Translations under genes and position numbers: made by a program | Assembly (NCBI GenBank): GCA_002292265.1 | Contig: DBBQ01000039.1 | Location: 62,001-126,000 of the forward strand | DNA from: Flavobacteriaceae bacterium UBA980 | Lineage (GTDB): Bacteria; Bacteroidota; Bacteroidia; Flavobacteriales; Flavobacteriaceae | Direction: 5' to 3' | DNA: 64,000 nucleotides | Shown: positions 9,705 to 18,554 of the stretch, in pieces | Layout: each line of letters opens with the position of its first letter | Position numbering within the stretch: the stretch's first letter is position 1 | The notes under the pieces: model-generated | Databases searched by the model: none | Told to the model about the DNA's origin: nothing | What the model saw: the letters and a program-made list of their open reading frames with translations, nothing else

Positions 9705-10298
9705 TGTTGATTTTTAGTTTAAGATAATCAATTTATCTTTTTTTAAGAGCGGTATTTTCTTTGAATAGAAAAACTGCTTTTAACTGCGGAAATACAAAAG
9801 GTCCAATTTCAGTAAAATGAGGATTTCTATACTATTACTCCTAGCACACCCTCTAAATTACGATCTATGGATCATCAAATTGTTTAAACTTAGTTTCTTT
9901 ATTAAATAAAAAAATAGTATGGCACCGAAAAAAGTCCTCCACAAGGTGATTTGTAGTAAAAAAGAAGAATTTTTTTACGGAAATTGTTGTTTTCTCGCAA
10001 AAGCATTTTGTTTAATAGAGAAATTCATTAAACTGCTTATAATGAGTATATTAATAGTATATAAATATAATAAACTAAACAGTTGTTTTATAAAAATGTA
10101 AAATACCTCAACAAAAATTGGCGCGTATAACTTTTTATACATATATTTAAACAAGTTTAAGTTCGATTTGGTTTCAAAACGTCTCTGTTAATTACTTCCA
10201 TTAGTTAAATTCTAAAATCCTAATCAGAGGCGTTTTTTCTTTTTTCTTCCTAAAAACACTACCTTTAATATAGATACAGTATTTATACATTCAGGTTA
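9705..10298. other. long divergent intergenic region between thuA and crtA
   Basis: 594 bases, very AT-rich, between two genes read outward. A 60-codon frame inside (9919-10101) is lysine-rich and matches nothing I recognise, so I treat it as chance. The notable element is the inverted repeat at 10179-10233 followed by a T-rich run, about 60 bases before the crtA start. Confidence 0.6.
10179..10240 (+). terminator. terminator- or attenuator-like hairpin upstream of crtA
   Basis: Arms ACGTCTCTG (10179-10187) and CAGAGGCGT (10225-10233) pair with one G-T wobble across a 37-base loop, and the 3' arm runs into a T-rich stretch. It sits in the probable 5' leader of the crtA-crtD-cruF operon. The large loop makes it weak as a simple terminator. 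The arm resembles half of the palindrome in the transposase gene at 29068-29096. Confidence 0.35.
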
Positions 10299-10982
10299 AT
10301 GACACAGGTGACTACGCTCACGCTTTTTTCTTTTAAAACGAACAAATTCTGGGCTTTCCAACAGATGGGTGTTGCTCCTCTGCGCTTAAAAAATATCGAA
10401 GGCTTGAAATTTTATAAGTTTCTAGGAACAGGAGGGGGGCAGGGATTTAGCCTTCGCCCCGATTTTTCTACATATGCCTTTCTGGGTGTATGGGAGGATC
10501 TCCCCTTCTATCAGAATTGTCTTCAAAAGCACCCCATTTTCAAAACTTACCAAGAAAAAGCAACGAGCCAGAGGGATCTGATTTTAAACGCCGTAAAAAG
10601 CCACGGTAAGTGGAGTGGGCAAAACCCTTTTAAAACAAAACCGGGTTTAGAAGCCAAGGGAAACCAAAAAGCGGTCGTAATTACTCGGGCTACACTTCAT
10701 TGGAATCGCCTGTTTTCTTTCTGGAAAGCAGTTCCTGCTGCCAGTAAAGCCATAGAAACAGCACAAGGGGTTCAGTATTACAAAGGCATTGGAGAATGGC
10801 CTTTTATACAACAAGCCACAATAAGTATTTGGGATGATTTTGAGGCTGTCAACACTTTTGCCTACAAAGACCGCGCACACGCGGATATTGTAAAAAAAAC
10901 GAAACAGATGAACTGGTACAAAGAAGATCTTTTTTCTCGATTTCACTTAATTTCGGACACTACAAAATCTCTAGATTCATGA
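10299..10982 (+). CDS. crtA: CrtA-like carotenoid monooxygenase (probable 2-hydroxylase)
   Basis: 227 residues, ATG start. It matches the spheroidene monooxygenase (CrtA) family: LRLKNIEGLKFYKFLGTGGGQGF near residues 27-49, then SLRPDFSTYAFLGVW, RATLHW, FWKAVPAAS and a late AYKDRAHADIVKKT block. From the literature, a CrtA-related enzyme of marine Flavobacterium P99-3 hydroxylates C-2 in myxol synthesis; that role fits here because crtD and cruF follow directly. The stop overlaps the crtD start by four bases (ATGA), so the two are translationally coupled. The exact substrate is inferred. Confidence 0.8.
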   Translation: MTQVTTLTLFSFKTNKFWAFQQMGVAPLRLKNIEGLKFYKFLGTGGGQGFSLRPDFSTYAFLGVWEDLPFYQNCLQKHPIFKTYQEKATSQRDLILNAVKSHGKWSGQNPFKTKPGLEAKGNQKAVVITRATLHWNRLFSFWKAVPAASKAIETAQGVQYYKGIGEWPFIQQATISIWDDFEAVNTFAYKDRAHADIVKKTKQMNWYKEDLFSRFHLISDTTKSLDS

Positions 10983-12445
10983 AAAAAGCAATCGTTGTGG
11001 GTGCTGGAGTTGCTGGATTGGCTAGTAGTATTCGCTTAGCCCTCAAAGGTTATCAAGTACAGGTTTTTGAACAAAATTCCTATCCGGGAGGAAAACTATC
11101 TACCTTCAGTCTCCAGGGCTATCGATTTGATGCAGGCCCCTCTTTATTTACGATGCCTCATTTTGTAACCGAACTTTTTGAATTGGCGGGGGAGTCTGCA
11201 GAAGAACACTTTGAGTTTTCAAAAAAGGAAGTGGCGTGCACCTATTTTTGGCAAGACGGCACCGAGTTTACAGCCTATTCAGATCGAAAACAATTTATTA
11301 AAGAAGCCCATCAAACCTTTGGCGAGCCTGAAGAAAATATAGAGCGTTACTTCAACAGAGCAAAAAAGAAATATGAGCTTACTTCCACTTTGTTTTTAGA
11401 AAAATCGTTGCACAAGCTTAAAACTTTTCTCTCAATAGACACTGTAAAGGCCTTATTTCAGCTTCACACTTTTGAGCTTCAAAAAACCTTACACCAAGCC
11501 AACATTGATGCCTTTTCGTCCGCTCATTTTATTCAACTTTTAGATCGTTACGCAACTTACAACGGGTCAGATCCTTATCAAACCTCGGGGATGATGACCT
11601 TGATCCAACACTTGGAAAGTGCCTACGGTACTTTTGTCCCCAAAAAGGGAATGGTCTCTATTACCGATGCGCTTTTTGGTTTGGCAAAACGTCTTGGTGT
11701 GCAGTTTCATTTTGAGACCTCTGTGGAAGAAATCAGAGTTGAATCGGATCAAGCAAAAGGAGTAAAAACTAAAACTGCTTCTTATGAAGCGGATTTTGTT
11801 GTCTCAAATATGGATGTATTTCATACGTATAAAAAGTTACTCCCAAAAGCGAAGCCCCCGCAAAAAAGATTAAAGCAAGAGCGCTCCAGTTCAGCCGTTA
11901 TTTTTTATTGGGGAATTGCGCGTCAGTTTGAGAAGCTGGACTTGCACAACATCTTTTTTTCTGAAGCGTACCAAAAGGAATTTCAAGCGATTTTTAAGGA
12001 GCAAACAGTAGCTGAAGACCCTACTATTTACGTTAATATTACTTCTAAAGACGTTCCTGAAGATGCTCCAGAAGGGTGTGAAAACTGGTTTGTGATGGTC
12101 AATACTCCGGCACAGCACGGGCAAGACTGGGAGCAATTAGTAGATCGACTCCGTACGATCGTCATTCAGAAATTGTCGGAGCGATTGGGGGTACCACTTC
12201 AACAATGGATCGTTTGTGAAGAGGTGCTTACCCCTCCGCGAATTGAAGCCAAAACCCAATCGTATCGAGGTGCCTTGTATGGTGCATCAAGCAATGATGC
12301 CATGGCAGCCTTTTTACGTCATCCCAATTTTTCCAGTCGGATAAAAAACCTCTACTTTTGTGGTGGAAGTGTACATCCGGGAGGAGGAATTCCTCTTTGC
12401 TTACTCTCTGCCAAAATCGTGGCTGATCTCATTCCCAAAGTATAA
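10979..12445 (+). CDS. crtD: CrtD-type hydroxycarotenoid 3,4-desaturase
   Basis: 488 residues of the CrtI/CrtD FAD-dependent desaturase family: IVVGAGVAGLASSIRLAL (residues 5-22), FEQNSYPGGKLST, FDAGPSLFTMP, and the C-terminal NLYFCGGSVHPGGGIPLCLLSAKIVADL. It differs clearly from the CrtI encoded at 7347-8816. Its position between a CrtA-like and a CruF gene points to CrtD, which desaturates the 3,4 bond of 1-hydroxylated carotenoid ends. It overlaps crtA by four bases and is five bases from cruF. Family is firm, the CrtD subtype comes from context. Confidence 0.8.
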   Translation: MKKAIVVGAGVAGLASSIRLALKGYQVQVFEQNSYPGGKLSTFSLQGYRFDAGPSLFTMPHFVTELFELAGESAEEHFEFSKKEVACTYFWQDGTEFTAYSDRKQFIKEAHQTFGEPEENIERYFNRAKKKYELTSTLFLEKSLHKLKTFLSIDTVKALFQLHTFELQKTLHQANIDAFSSAHFIQLLDRYATYNGSDPYQTSGMMTLIQHLESAYGTFVPKKGMVSITDALFGLAKRLGVQFHFETSVEEIRVESDQAKGVKTKTASYEADFVVSNMDVFHTYKKLLPKAKPPQKRLKQERSSSAVIFYWGIARQFEKLDLHNIFFSEAYQKEFQAIFKEQTVAEDPTIYVNITSKDVPEDAPEGCENWFVMVNTPAQHGQDWEQLVDRLRTIVIQKLSERLGVPLQQWIVCEEVLTPPRIEAKTQSYRGALYGASSNDAMAAFLRHPNFSSRIKNLYFCGGSVHPGGGIPLCLLSAKIVADLIPKV

Positions 12446-12449
12446 CTGA

Positions 12450-13103
12450 ATGCTGCAAACGAGTCTCTTAACAAAGCAAAATGCCGCTATCGGCTTAATC
12501 TGGCTCTTTCATGTTTCTGGATTAATTGGAATTATTTACAGCAATGCATCCTGGTTTATTAAAGGGACGCCTGTCAATCTTCTTTTGAGTTTTGCCCTGC
12601 TTTTGATCAATACAGAATGGAGTAAAAAAATGGGATCACTCGTCCTGCTCTGTTTTACCACGGGAATGCTAGCTGAAATTTTAGGAGTTCGATACGGATT
12701 TATTTTTGGAGAATATTCTTACGGCAATGCCCTAGGAACCAAAGTGATGGAAGTTCCCCTAATGATAGGGGTCAACTGGTGTATTTTAATTTTTATCACA
12801 GGCTTTATCGCTCAGTTTTTCCTAAAAAAACTGTGGTCCAAAGCGCTTTTAGGAACCGCTTTGATGTTGACCCTAGACCTCGTCATGGAACCCGTAGCTC
12901 CTGTTTTAGACTTTTGGACTTTCAACACTGGACTGGCTTCTTTTCACAATTATTTCGGATGGGCTTTGGTTGCTTTTCCACTACAACTTGTTTTTCACAA
13001 AGTCAAAATTAATATCGAAGGTCCATTCCCCTTTCATTTGTTTATACTCCAGTTTCTTTTTTTCACCATACTTTTGCTAAAAATTAATTCCTTGGGAATT
13101 TAA
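12450..13103 (+). CDS. cruF: CruF-type carotenoid 1,2-hydratase, membrane protein
   Basis: 217 residues, almost entirely hydrophobic, with about six to seven membrane segments. Conserved features of the CruF family are visible: GVRYGFIFGEYSYGNALG, VPLMIGVNWCILIF, LDLVMEPVA and SFHNYFGWALVAF. CruF adds water to the 1,2 double bond of the acyclic end of gamma-carotene-type pigments, giving the 1-hydroxyl that CrtD then acts beside. As the third gene of the operon it completes the end-group set (1-hydroxylation, 3,4-desaturation, 2-hydroxylation) needed for myxol or saproxanthin-like pigments. The lycopene cyclase and ring hydroxylase are not in the window. Confidence 0.8.
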   Translation: MLQTSLLTKQNAAIGLIWLFHVSGLIGIIYSNASWFIKGTPVNLLLSFALLLINTEWSKKMGSLVLLCFTTGMLAEILGVRYGFIFGEYSYGNALGTKVMEVPLMIGVNWCILIFITGFIAQFFLKKLWSKALLGTALMLTLDLVMEPVAPVLDFWTFNTGLASFHNYFGWALVAFPLQLVFHKVKINIEGPFPFHLFILQFLFFTILLLKINSLGI

Positions 13104-13113
13104 ATCAACTACT

Positions 13114-13638
13114 ATGGGTTCTCTGCGCTATTTTGTATTGTTTCTATTTTGCATCACTGCTTGTAAAAATGGAAAACCAGCGGAAAGTACGGTCTCAGGT
13201 ACTTTAGCAAACAATGAGGAAACGAGTTCTCCACTGACTGCTCGATTCGATTTGGTTGAATATCCCGAGGCCTTGTTAAAGGAAAACGGATTAGAAGAAT
13301 GGGAGGAATTCATCGATTTATACGAAGCCCTTGAACGACTAAAAGAACTAGACCTCCGCGATGTGGGAGTTAATATTATAGGGATTTCCGCTCGAATAAA
13401 AAAAATAGTTTCTGACACACTCCCTGGAGGCTTTGAGACTCCTCAAATAAGAAGCCGCTTTAAAGTAGTTCAAATGCAGACCCAAAAAGCACGTTATTTC
13501 ACAAAACATTATAAGGAAGATTCTTTAATTCCTTCATTAAAAACGCTTTACGGACATTACAACGCCTTGCTTTTACGAATGCAGGTTTTGAAACAAGAAG
13601 AGTCTACTGTAGTCTCCCAGACAATCCCTTTAAATTAA
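13114..13638 (+). CDS. hypothetical lipoprotein
   Basis: 174 residues beginning with a lipoprotein signal (MGSLRYFVLFLFCITAC, Cys near residue 17) followed by a Ser/Thr-rich linker and a helical body (EEWEEFIDLYEALERLKELDL, later KVVQMQTQKARYFTKHY). I recognise no domain. It follows cruF by ten bases and may be cotranscribed with the pigment operon, but nothing in it suggests a pigment role. Its last bases overlap the end of the convergent DUF2383-like gene. Confidence 0.7.
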   Translation: MGSLRYFVLFLFCITACKNGKPAESTVSGTLANNEETSSPLTARFDLVEYPEALLKENGLEEWEEFIDLYEALERLKELDLRDVGVNIIGISARIKKIVSDTLPGGFETPQIRSRFKVVQMQTQKARYFTKHYKEDSLIPSLKTLYGHYNALLLRMQVLKQEESTVVSQTIPLN

Positions 13639-14081
13639 GAGTTTACTTCTTTTTTGTGGCGGTGCTCCGTTGCAATTACTTGACTTTGATCCAAGGCAAC
13701 TTCAATACTGGAAAGATGTTGCAATAATTTGGAGTTCTCAAATTCTTGGTCGAAAAGGGTTCGATACAAGTCCAACAACAATTTATCAGCCTCTAAACAC
13801 TTCTCTATGGCTGAAGTTTTGATATGATCAATGGAAGATATTAACAACTGGTCAAAGTTAAATCGGCTGACTACTAGGTCGTCATAGCTTGTTCCAAGGC
13901 TTTGCAATTCACTCAAAATTTCTTGAAAAAATCGATTGCGAATCATGGCTTGTTGATTAAAAAACCGCTTGTCTTCAGAAACTAAAGCACGGTCTGCAGC
14001 CTTCAAATACTCCAGTTTCGCATTTCTTAGATGCGTTAAGAGTTTTTCTAAGGAGGCAATATGTTGATTGCTTTTAGACAT
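13635..14081 (-). CDS. DUF2383-like four-helix-bundle protein
   Basis: 148 residues, predicted all-helical, no signal peptide or membrane segment. The pattern (LEKLLTHLRNAKLEYLKAADR, then FFNQQAMIRNRFFQEILSELQSLG and a late EADKLLLDLYRTLF) resembles the PA2169/DUF2383 ferritin-like four-helix bundle proteins, often stress-related and of unknown chemistry. I cannot place metal ligands with confidence. It converges on the lipoprotein gene with a four-base overlap. Confidence 0.65.
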   Translation of the reverse strand: MSKSNQHIASLEKLLTHLRNAKLEYLKAADRALVSEDKRFFNQQAMIRNRFFQEILSELQSLGTSYDDLVVSRFNFDQLLISSIDHIKTSAIEKCLEADKLLLDLYRTLFDQEFENSKLLQHLSSIEVALDQSQVIATEHRHKKEVNS

Positions 14082-14142
14082 TGTTAAATTTATATCATCA
14101 AGGTAGTTTTTATAAGCTAGAGGTTTAAGTGCCCCCCCCTTT

Positions 14143-14937
14143 TTATATCAACAAGTTATCTACAGAATAATGAAAAGGAGTTTTACGACAAATTTTATCG
14201 CCTTTGATAATACGTACTCGAGCCTCCTCATTATTAAATTCAGGTACGGGGAGGTTTACTTTTTGTGCCATATGTAAATAGTAGTCTTCTCTGAGCGGAT
14301 GATGTGGAGCAACCAAATTAAAAATCCCCTGAAGCTCGGAATGGGAAACCAAAGTAGCTACTCCTCGGACGGCATCTTCTTGATGAATAAAATTGATTTT
14401 TCCCTTAGGGTTTGGAATGGTTCTTCCTTGAAGATAATAAATCGGGTTGCGGTCGACCCCAATTAGCCCTCCCAGTCTAACGATGACTGAGGGAATAGGA
14501 TATTCATCTAGGAGTTGTTCACTACTAACTAATGCCTTGGCCGAGAAAGTTTCTGGAACTACAGGACTGGTTTCATCGTAACTGTTTCCTCTGGATCCGT
14601 AGACAGAGGTACTACTCAAAAATAAAATACGCTGAATTGGATAAGAGGCCGAGGCGTCCAGTAGTAGTTGGATTTTTCGAACATAGCCTACTTCGGAAGT
14701 GGGTCGCTTAGGAGGTAGGGAAATAAGGAGGGTATCTACTTGATCCAAAAAAGTGTCCAGCCCTAGGGCTTGGTCATCCTCTAAAACAACACAATACCCC
14801 TCTATTCCCTTTTTTTGGAGTTCTACAACCCCCGATTCTGAAGTCCGAGAACCCTTTACAGTATAATCAAGCTGTTGTAAATATTTTCCCAGTGGGACCC
14901 CCAACCAACCACAACCTAAAATACCTATAGTAGACAT
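14143..14937 (-). CDS. YeeZ-like NAD(P)-binding epimerase/reductase family protein
   Basis: 264 residues. The N-terminus is a Rossmann fold with the nucleotide loop GILGCGWLGVPLGKYL (residues 5-20), continuing through LISLPPKRP, then LFLSSTSVYGSRG, an atypical SDR-like segment. It belongs to the extended short-chain dehydrogenase group that includes E. coli YeeZ, annotated as an NAD(P)-dependent epimerase; the substrate is unknown. A run of eight C lies just past its stop at 14132-14139, in non-coding DNA, with no coding effect. Confidence 0.75.
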   Translation of the reverse strand: MSTIGILGCGWLGVPLGKYLQQLDYTVKGSRTSESGVVELQKKGIEGYCVVLEDDQALGLDTFLDQVDTLLISLPPKRPTSEVGYVRKIQLLLDASASYPIQRILFLSSTSVYGSRGNSYDETSPVVPETFSAKALVSSEQLLDEYPIPSVIVRLGGLIGVDRNPIYYLQGRTIPNPKGKINFIHQEDAVRGVATLVSHSELQGIFNLVAPHHPLREDYYLHMAQKVNLPVPEFNNEEARVRIIKGDKICRKTPFHYSVDNLLI

Positions 14938-15053
14938 TAGTGAAATTTTAGTAATAGTACTGATATATTTTTATTGAATTGTTAATTTTTTGAAAGGAAT
15001 CTCAAATTTTAATCAAAAAAAACTACCTTAGGATAAATCAAAATTTATTTATT

Positions 15054-15524
15054 ATGCCCGTAAAAAGTTTTCAAGGAGAGCGGGCTCAAAAAAAAAGAGT
15101 CACTCCCAGCAAGTTAACCGTGTCAGATATCATGACCACGAATTTAGTCCTGTTCACCCCAGAGCAAAGTATTCACGATGTGATGCAAGCCTTTATCAAA
15201 TACCGTATTTCAGGGGGACCCGTTGTGGATGAAAAAGGAAAGCTCATCGGGGTAATTTCAGAGGCCGATTGTATGAAAGAAATCTCCGATAGTCGTTATT
15301 TTAACATGCCCATCTTGGATAAATCTGTAGGCCACTTCATGACAGAAAATGTGGATACCATTGAATCTACTCTAAGTGTTTTTGATGCTGCCGCTAAATT
15401 TTCAAAATCCAGCAGAAGAAGGTACCCTGTTCTTGAAAAGGGTCGTTTGGTAGGTCAGGTAAGTCGAAAAGATATTGTTATCGCCGCTCTAAATATGAAA
15501 AGCCAAACCTGGAACGCTAGGTAA
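15054..15524 (+). CDS. CBS-domain pair protein
   Basis: 156 residues made of a short basic N-terminus and two CBS motifs: VSDIMTTNLVLFTPEQSIHDV (about 23-43) with GGPVVDEKGKLIGVIS, and VGHFMTENVDTIESTLSVFDA with RRYPVLEKGRLVGQVSRKDI. Paired CBS motifs bind adenosine nucleotides and act as energy sensors; stand-alone proteins of this type usually have no known partner. Its 3' end overlaps the convergent histone-deacetylase-like gene by eight bases. Confidence 0.85.
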   Translation: MPVKSFQGERAQKKRVTPSKLTVSDIMTTNLVLFTPEQSIHDVMQAFIKYRISGGPVVDEKGKLIGVISEADCMKEISDSRYFNMPILDKSVGHFMTENVDTIESTLSVFDAAAKFSKSSRRRYPVLEKGRLVGQVSRKDIVIAALNMKSQTWNAR

Positions 15525-16428
15525 ACAACGATTTCGCAATACGATAGGTGTTGGTGTGAGCCTCAATGATGGTTTTTATGTCTTTAGAATAGCCCCCTCC
15601 CATGCTACATTGTACCGGGATTTTGTTTTTTTTACAAAAGGAAAGTACGAGTTCATCCCGTTGTTTACAACCGTTCAGGGTTAAGCCGAGACGACCTAAT
15701 TTATCCGTTTCCAGAACATCTACCCCGCAGAGATAAAAAATGAAATCAGGTTGTACATTTTCGTAAAGTTTGGGGAGTAATGTCTTTAACTGATTCAGGT
15801 ACGTTAGGTCTGCACATTGATCTTCTAGAGGGAGGTCCCAATCACTTTTTTCCTTTCGAAAAGGATAGTTTTTGGCCCCGTGGACGGAACAGGTAAATAC
15901 TTCAGGATGGTCTTTAAAAATAACCGCAGTTCCATTGCCCTGATGTACATCCAAATCTAAGACGAGAATTTTTTTTGCTTGTCCGCTGTCCAAAAGATGC
16001 TGCGCTGCGATTGCCTGATCGTTTAGCAAACAAAAAGCTTCCCCATGATCTGGAAAAGCGTGATGGGTTCCACCTGCAATATTCATAGCAATACCCTCCG
16101 ACAAGGCTTTTTCTGCTCCTTCAATTGTCCCTCCAGCAATTAAAAACTCACGTTGTACCAAGGCTTCACTCAGAGGAAAACCAATACTGCGCACCTCACT
16201 TTTTGTGAGTTTTAAACGGCATAGCCGATCGACATAGTCCTTCTCATGCACGCGAAGTACTTGTTCTAAACTAGCCTTCTTCGGAGTAAAAAAATCATCT
16301 GGCTCACAGGTTCCTTCCAATAGAAGTTGTTGGGGGAGCAGTTCGTATTTTTCCATTGGAAACCTATGGTTTTCTGCCAGTGGAAGGCGATACGAACGAT
16401 CAAAAGCGATGGGTATTCGGAGCGTCAA
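15517..16428 (-). CDS. histone deacetylase/acetoin-utilisation family hydrolase
   Basis: 303 residues. The zinc-dependent deacetylase core is plain: GGTHHAFPDHGEAFCLLND (active-site His pair), LDLDVHQGNGTA (zinc-binding Asp and His), CSVHGAKNYPF, LCGVDVLETDKLGRLGLT and SMGGGYS. Bacterial members deacetylate acetyl-lysine or small amides; the substrate is not evident. No ATG lies at the start: the best start is TTG at 16428, giving TLRIPIAFDRSYRLP, and an in-frame TAG lies two codons upstream. The gene begins just past the metG stop, so it is probably read with metG. Confidence 0.85.
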   Translation of the reverse strand: MTLRIPIAFDRSYRLPLAENHRFPMEKYELLPQQLLLEGTCEPDDFFTPKKASLEQVLRVHEKDYVDRLCRLKLTKSEVRSIGFPLSEALVQREFLIAGGTIEGAEKALSEGIAMNIAGGTHHAFPDHGEAFCLLNDQAIAAQHLLDSGQAKKILVLDLDVHQGNGTAVIFKDHPEVFTCSVHGAKNYPFRKEKSDWDLPLEDQCADLTYLNQLKTLLPKLYENVQPDFIFYLCGVDVLETDKLGRLGLTLNGCKQRDELVLSFCKKNKIPVQCSMGGGYSKDIKTIIEAHTNTYRIAKSLFT

Positions 16429-16431
16429 AAC

Positions 16432-18486
16432 CTAAAGGATCTCAGCTCCATTCTGAACGGTGTCGTCCTCTGGATTTACAAATACAAATTGACCCTGTTC
16501 GTTTTCTCCTAAAAGAATCATGCCCTTACTTTCAATCCCTTTAAGGGTTCTCGGAGCTAGATTGCTCAAAAGGGTTACTTTCTTCCCGATCAGCTCGGCT
16601 TCGTCAAAATCTTGTGCAATTCCCGAAATCACAGTTCGAATTTCACTTCCTAGTTGCACTTTGAGTTCCATCAATTTCTTGGTCTTGGGAACCTTTTTAG
16701 CTTCAAGGATTTCAGCCACTTGGAGCTTTAGGGAATCAAAATCTTCGAAAGAAGTTTGTGGTTTTAGTGGAGCAATAGTTTGTGTTTCCGTTTGGTTTTG
16801 TTCTGCACTTGCTGCTAGTTTTACTCGTTGTTGCTCCATTTGAACATCCTCTATTTTTTGAAATAAAAGCTGTGCTTTTTCGATCCGATGATCGGTGGGA
16901 ATCAATTCCTTTTTTTCACCCACATCCTCCCATTTTAACTGGAGACTGTCCAAGTGGAGGAGGTGTGCTAATTTTTTCGCTGTAAAAGGTAAGAAAGGTT
17001 CGCTGAGTAGGGCCAGACCTGTTGCAATCTGAAGTGCTGTATACATAATGCTAGCGACTCGTTCGGGATCTGTCTTAATCTGTTTCCAGGGTTCAGCCTC
17101 TGCAAGGTATTTGTTTCCTAAACGGGCAAGTTGAATCAGGAGCTGACTGGCTTCTCGAAAACGGTATTGGGTGATGGACTGATCTATTTTTTTAGGGAGA
17201 AGCTGCATTTCATCCAAGACCGTCTCATCTTCTTTGGATAATACCCCTGCACTAGGGACAACCCCTTCGTAATATTTATGGGTAAGAACCACCACGCGGT
17301 TGATAAAGTTTCCATAAATAGCGACTAATTCATTGTTGTTTCGCGCTTGAAATTCTTCCCAGGTGAAGTCATTGTCTTTAGTCTCTGGAGCATTGGCGGT
17401 CAAAACGTAGCGAAGTACATCTTGCTGGTCGGGGAATTTTTCTAAATATTCGTGTAACCAGACAGCCCAGTTTTTTGACGTGGAAATTTTTTGTCCTTCC
17501 AGATTTAAAAATTCATTTGCAGGAACATTTTCAGGTAAAATATAATCTCCCGTAGCATGAAGCATCACAGGGAAAATGATGCAGTGAAAAACGATATTGT
17601 CTTTTCCAATAAAATGAACCAACTGAGTGTCTTTGTCTTTCCAGTACGGTTCCCAGTCTATTCCTTTTTCGGCGGCCCATTCTTTGGTAGAAGAAATATA
17701 TCCGATGGGCGCATCGAACCAAACATAGAGGACTTTGCCTTCCGCTCCCGAAACAGGAACAGGAATTCCCCAGTCCAGATCTCGAGTCACTGCGCGGGCC
17801 TGTAAACCATTGTCAATCCAAGATTTTACCTGCCCATAAACATTCGGCTTCCAGTCGGATTGATGCCCTTTGAGAATCCACTCTTCTAGAAATGTCTCAT
17901 ACTGATCCAAAGGAAGATACCAATGCTTGGTCTTACGCATTTCAGGTTCCGCTCCGCTTATGGTGGATTGTGGATTGATAAGATCTGTAGCGCTTAGACT
18001 GCTTCCACAGTTTTCACACTGATCTCCATAGGCTTCAGGATGTTGGCAAATCGGACAGATTCCTGTGACATAACGATCTGCTAAAAATTGATTGGCCTCC
18101 GGATCAAAAAGTTGTTCTGTTTCTTTCTCTTCAAAGATTCCTTTTTGGTGTAAATCTGAAAAAATTTCTTGTGCGGTAGTGTGGTGAATCGGTCGGGAAG
18201 TTCGAGAATAATTGTCAAATTCTATTCCAAAACTCCTAAAAGAAGTACGGATCAATTGATCGTATTGGTCGATCACCTCTTGCGGTGTCTTCCCTTCTTT
18301 TTTTGCTTTTAAAGAAATGGCTACACCGTGTTCATCACTCCCGCAGATAAAAGCAACTTCTTTGCCTTTTCCTCTCAGGTAACGCGCATAAATATCTGCT
18401 GGAACATAGACTCCGGCTAAATGGCCAATGTGTATGGGTCCGTTGGTGTAGGGAAGGGCAGCCGTTATCGTATAGCGCTTTGGCAT
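16432..18486 (-). CDS. metG: methionyl-tRNA synthetase
   Basis: 684 residues from the ATG at 18486. A 24-codon upstream extension to 18558 is open but unlike MetG, so I chose the start giving MPKRYTITAALPYTNG. The HIGH motif is HIGH (residues 19-22), the KMSKS loop appears as KISTSK near 332, and a zinc ribbon (CPICQH, CENCG) lies near 140-165. The C-terminus has the extra OB-fold tRNA-binding domain (LKLQVAEILEAKKVP to GMILLGE) that dimerises MetG. It charges tRNA-Met in the cytoplasm. Length fits the E. coli/Bacteroidota type. Confidence 0.95.
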   Translation of the reverse strand: MPKRYTITAALPYTNGPIHIGHLAGVYVPADIYARYLRGKGKEVAFICGSDEHGVAISLKAKKEGKTPQEVIDQYDQLIRTSFRSFGIEFDNYSRTSRPIHHTTAQEIFSDLHQKGIFEEKETEQLFDPEANQFLADRYVTGICPICQHPEAYGDQCENCGSSLSATDLINPQSTISGAEPEMRKTKHWYLPLDQYETFLEEWILKGHQSDWKPNVYGQVKSWIDNGLQARAVTRDLDWGIPVPVSGAEGKVLYVWFDAPIGYISSTKEWAAEKGIDWEPYWKDKDTQLVHFIGKDNIVFHCIIFPVMLHATGDYILPENVPANEFLNLEGQKISTSKNWAVWLHEYLEKFPDQQDVLRYVLTANAPETKDNDFTWEEFQARNNNELVAIYGNFINRVVVLTHKYYEGVVPSAGVLSKEDETVLDEMQLLPKKIDQSITQYRFREASQLLIQLARLGNKYLAEAEPWKQIKTDPERVASIMYTALQIATGLALLSEPFLPFTAKKLAHLLHLDSLQLKWEDVGEKKELIPTDHRIEKAQLLFQKIEDVQMEQQRVKLAASAEQNQTETQTIAPLKPQTSFEDFDSLKLQVAEILEAKKVPKTKKLMELKVQLGSEIRTVISGIAQDFDEAELIGKKVTLLSNLAPRTLKGIESKGMILLGENEQGQFVFVNPEDDTVQNGAEIL

Positions 18487-18554
18487 TGGACGATTCAATT
18501 TTTTTTCAAAAGTAAGCAAAACCCAGATGTTTTTAAGAAAGGAAGTATCTTTAA

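Noticed and set aside
9919..10101. 60-codon frame in the thuA-crtA gap
   Set aside because: Lysine-rich, no recognisable domain, in very AT-rich DNA where chance frames are expected.
14132..14139. Run of eight C as a second phase-variation site
   Set aside because: It lies in non-coding DNA beyond a stop codon and changes no reading frame.
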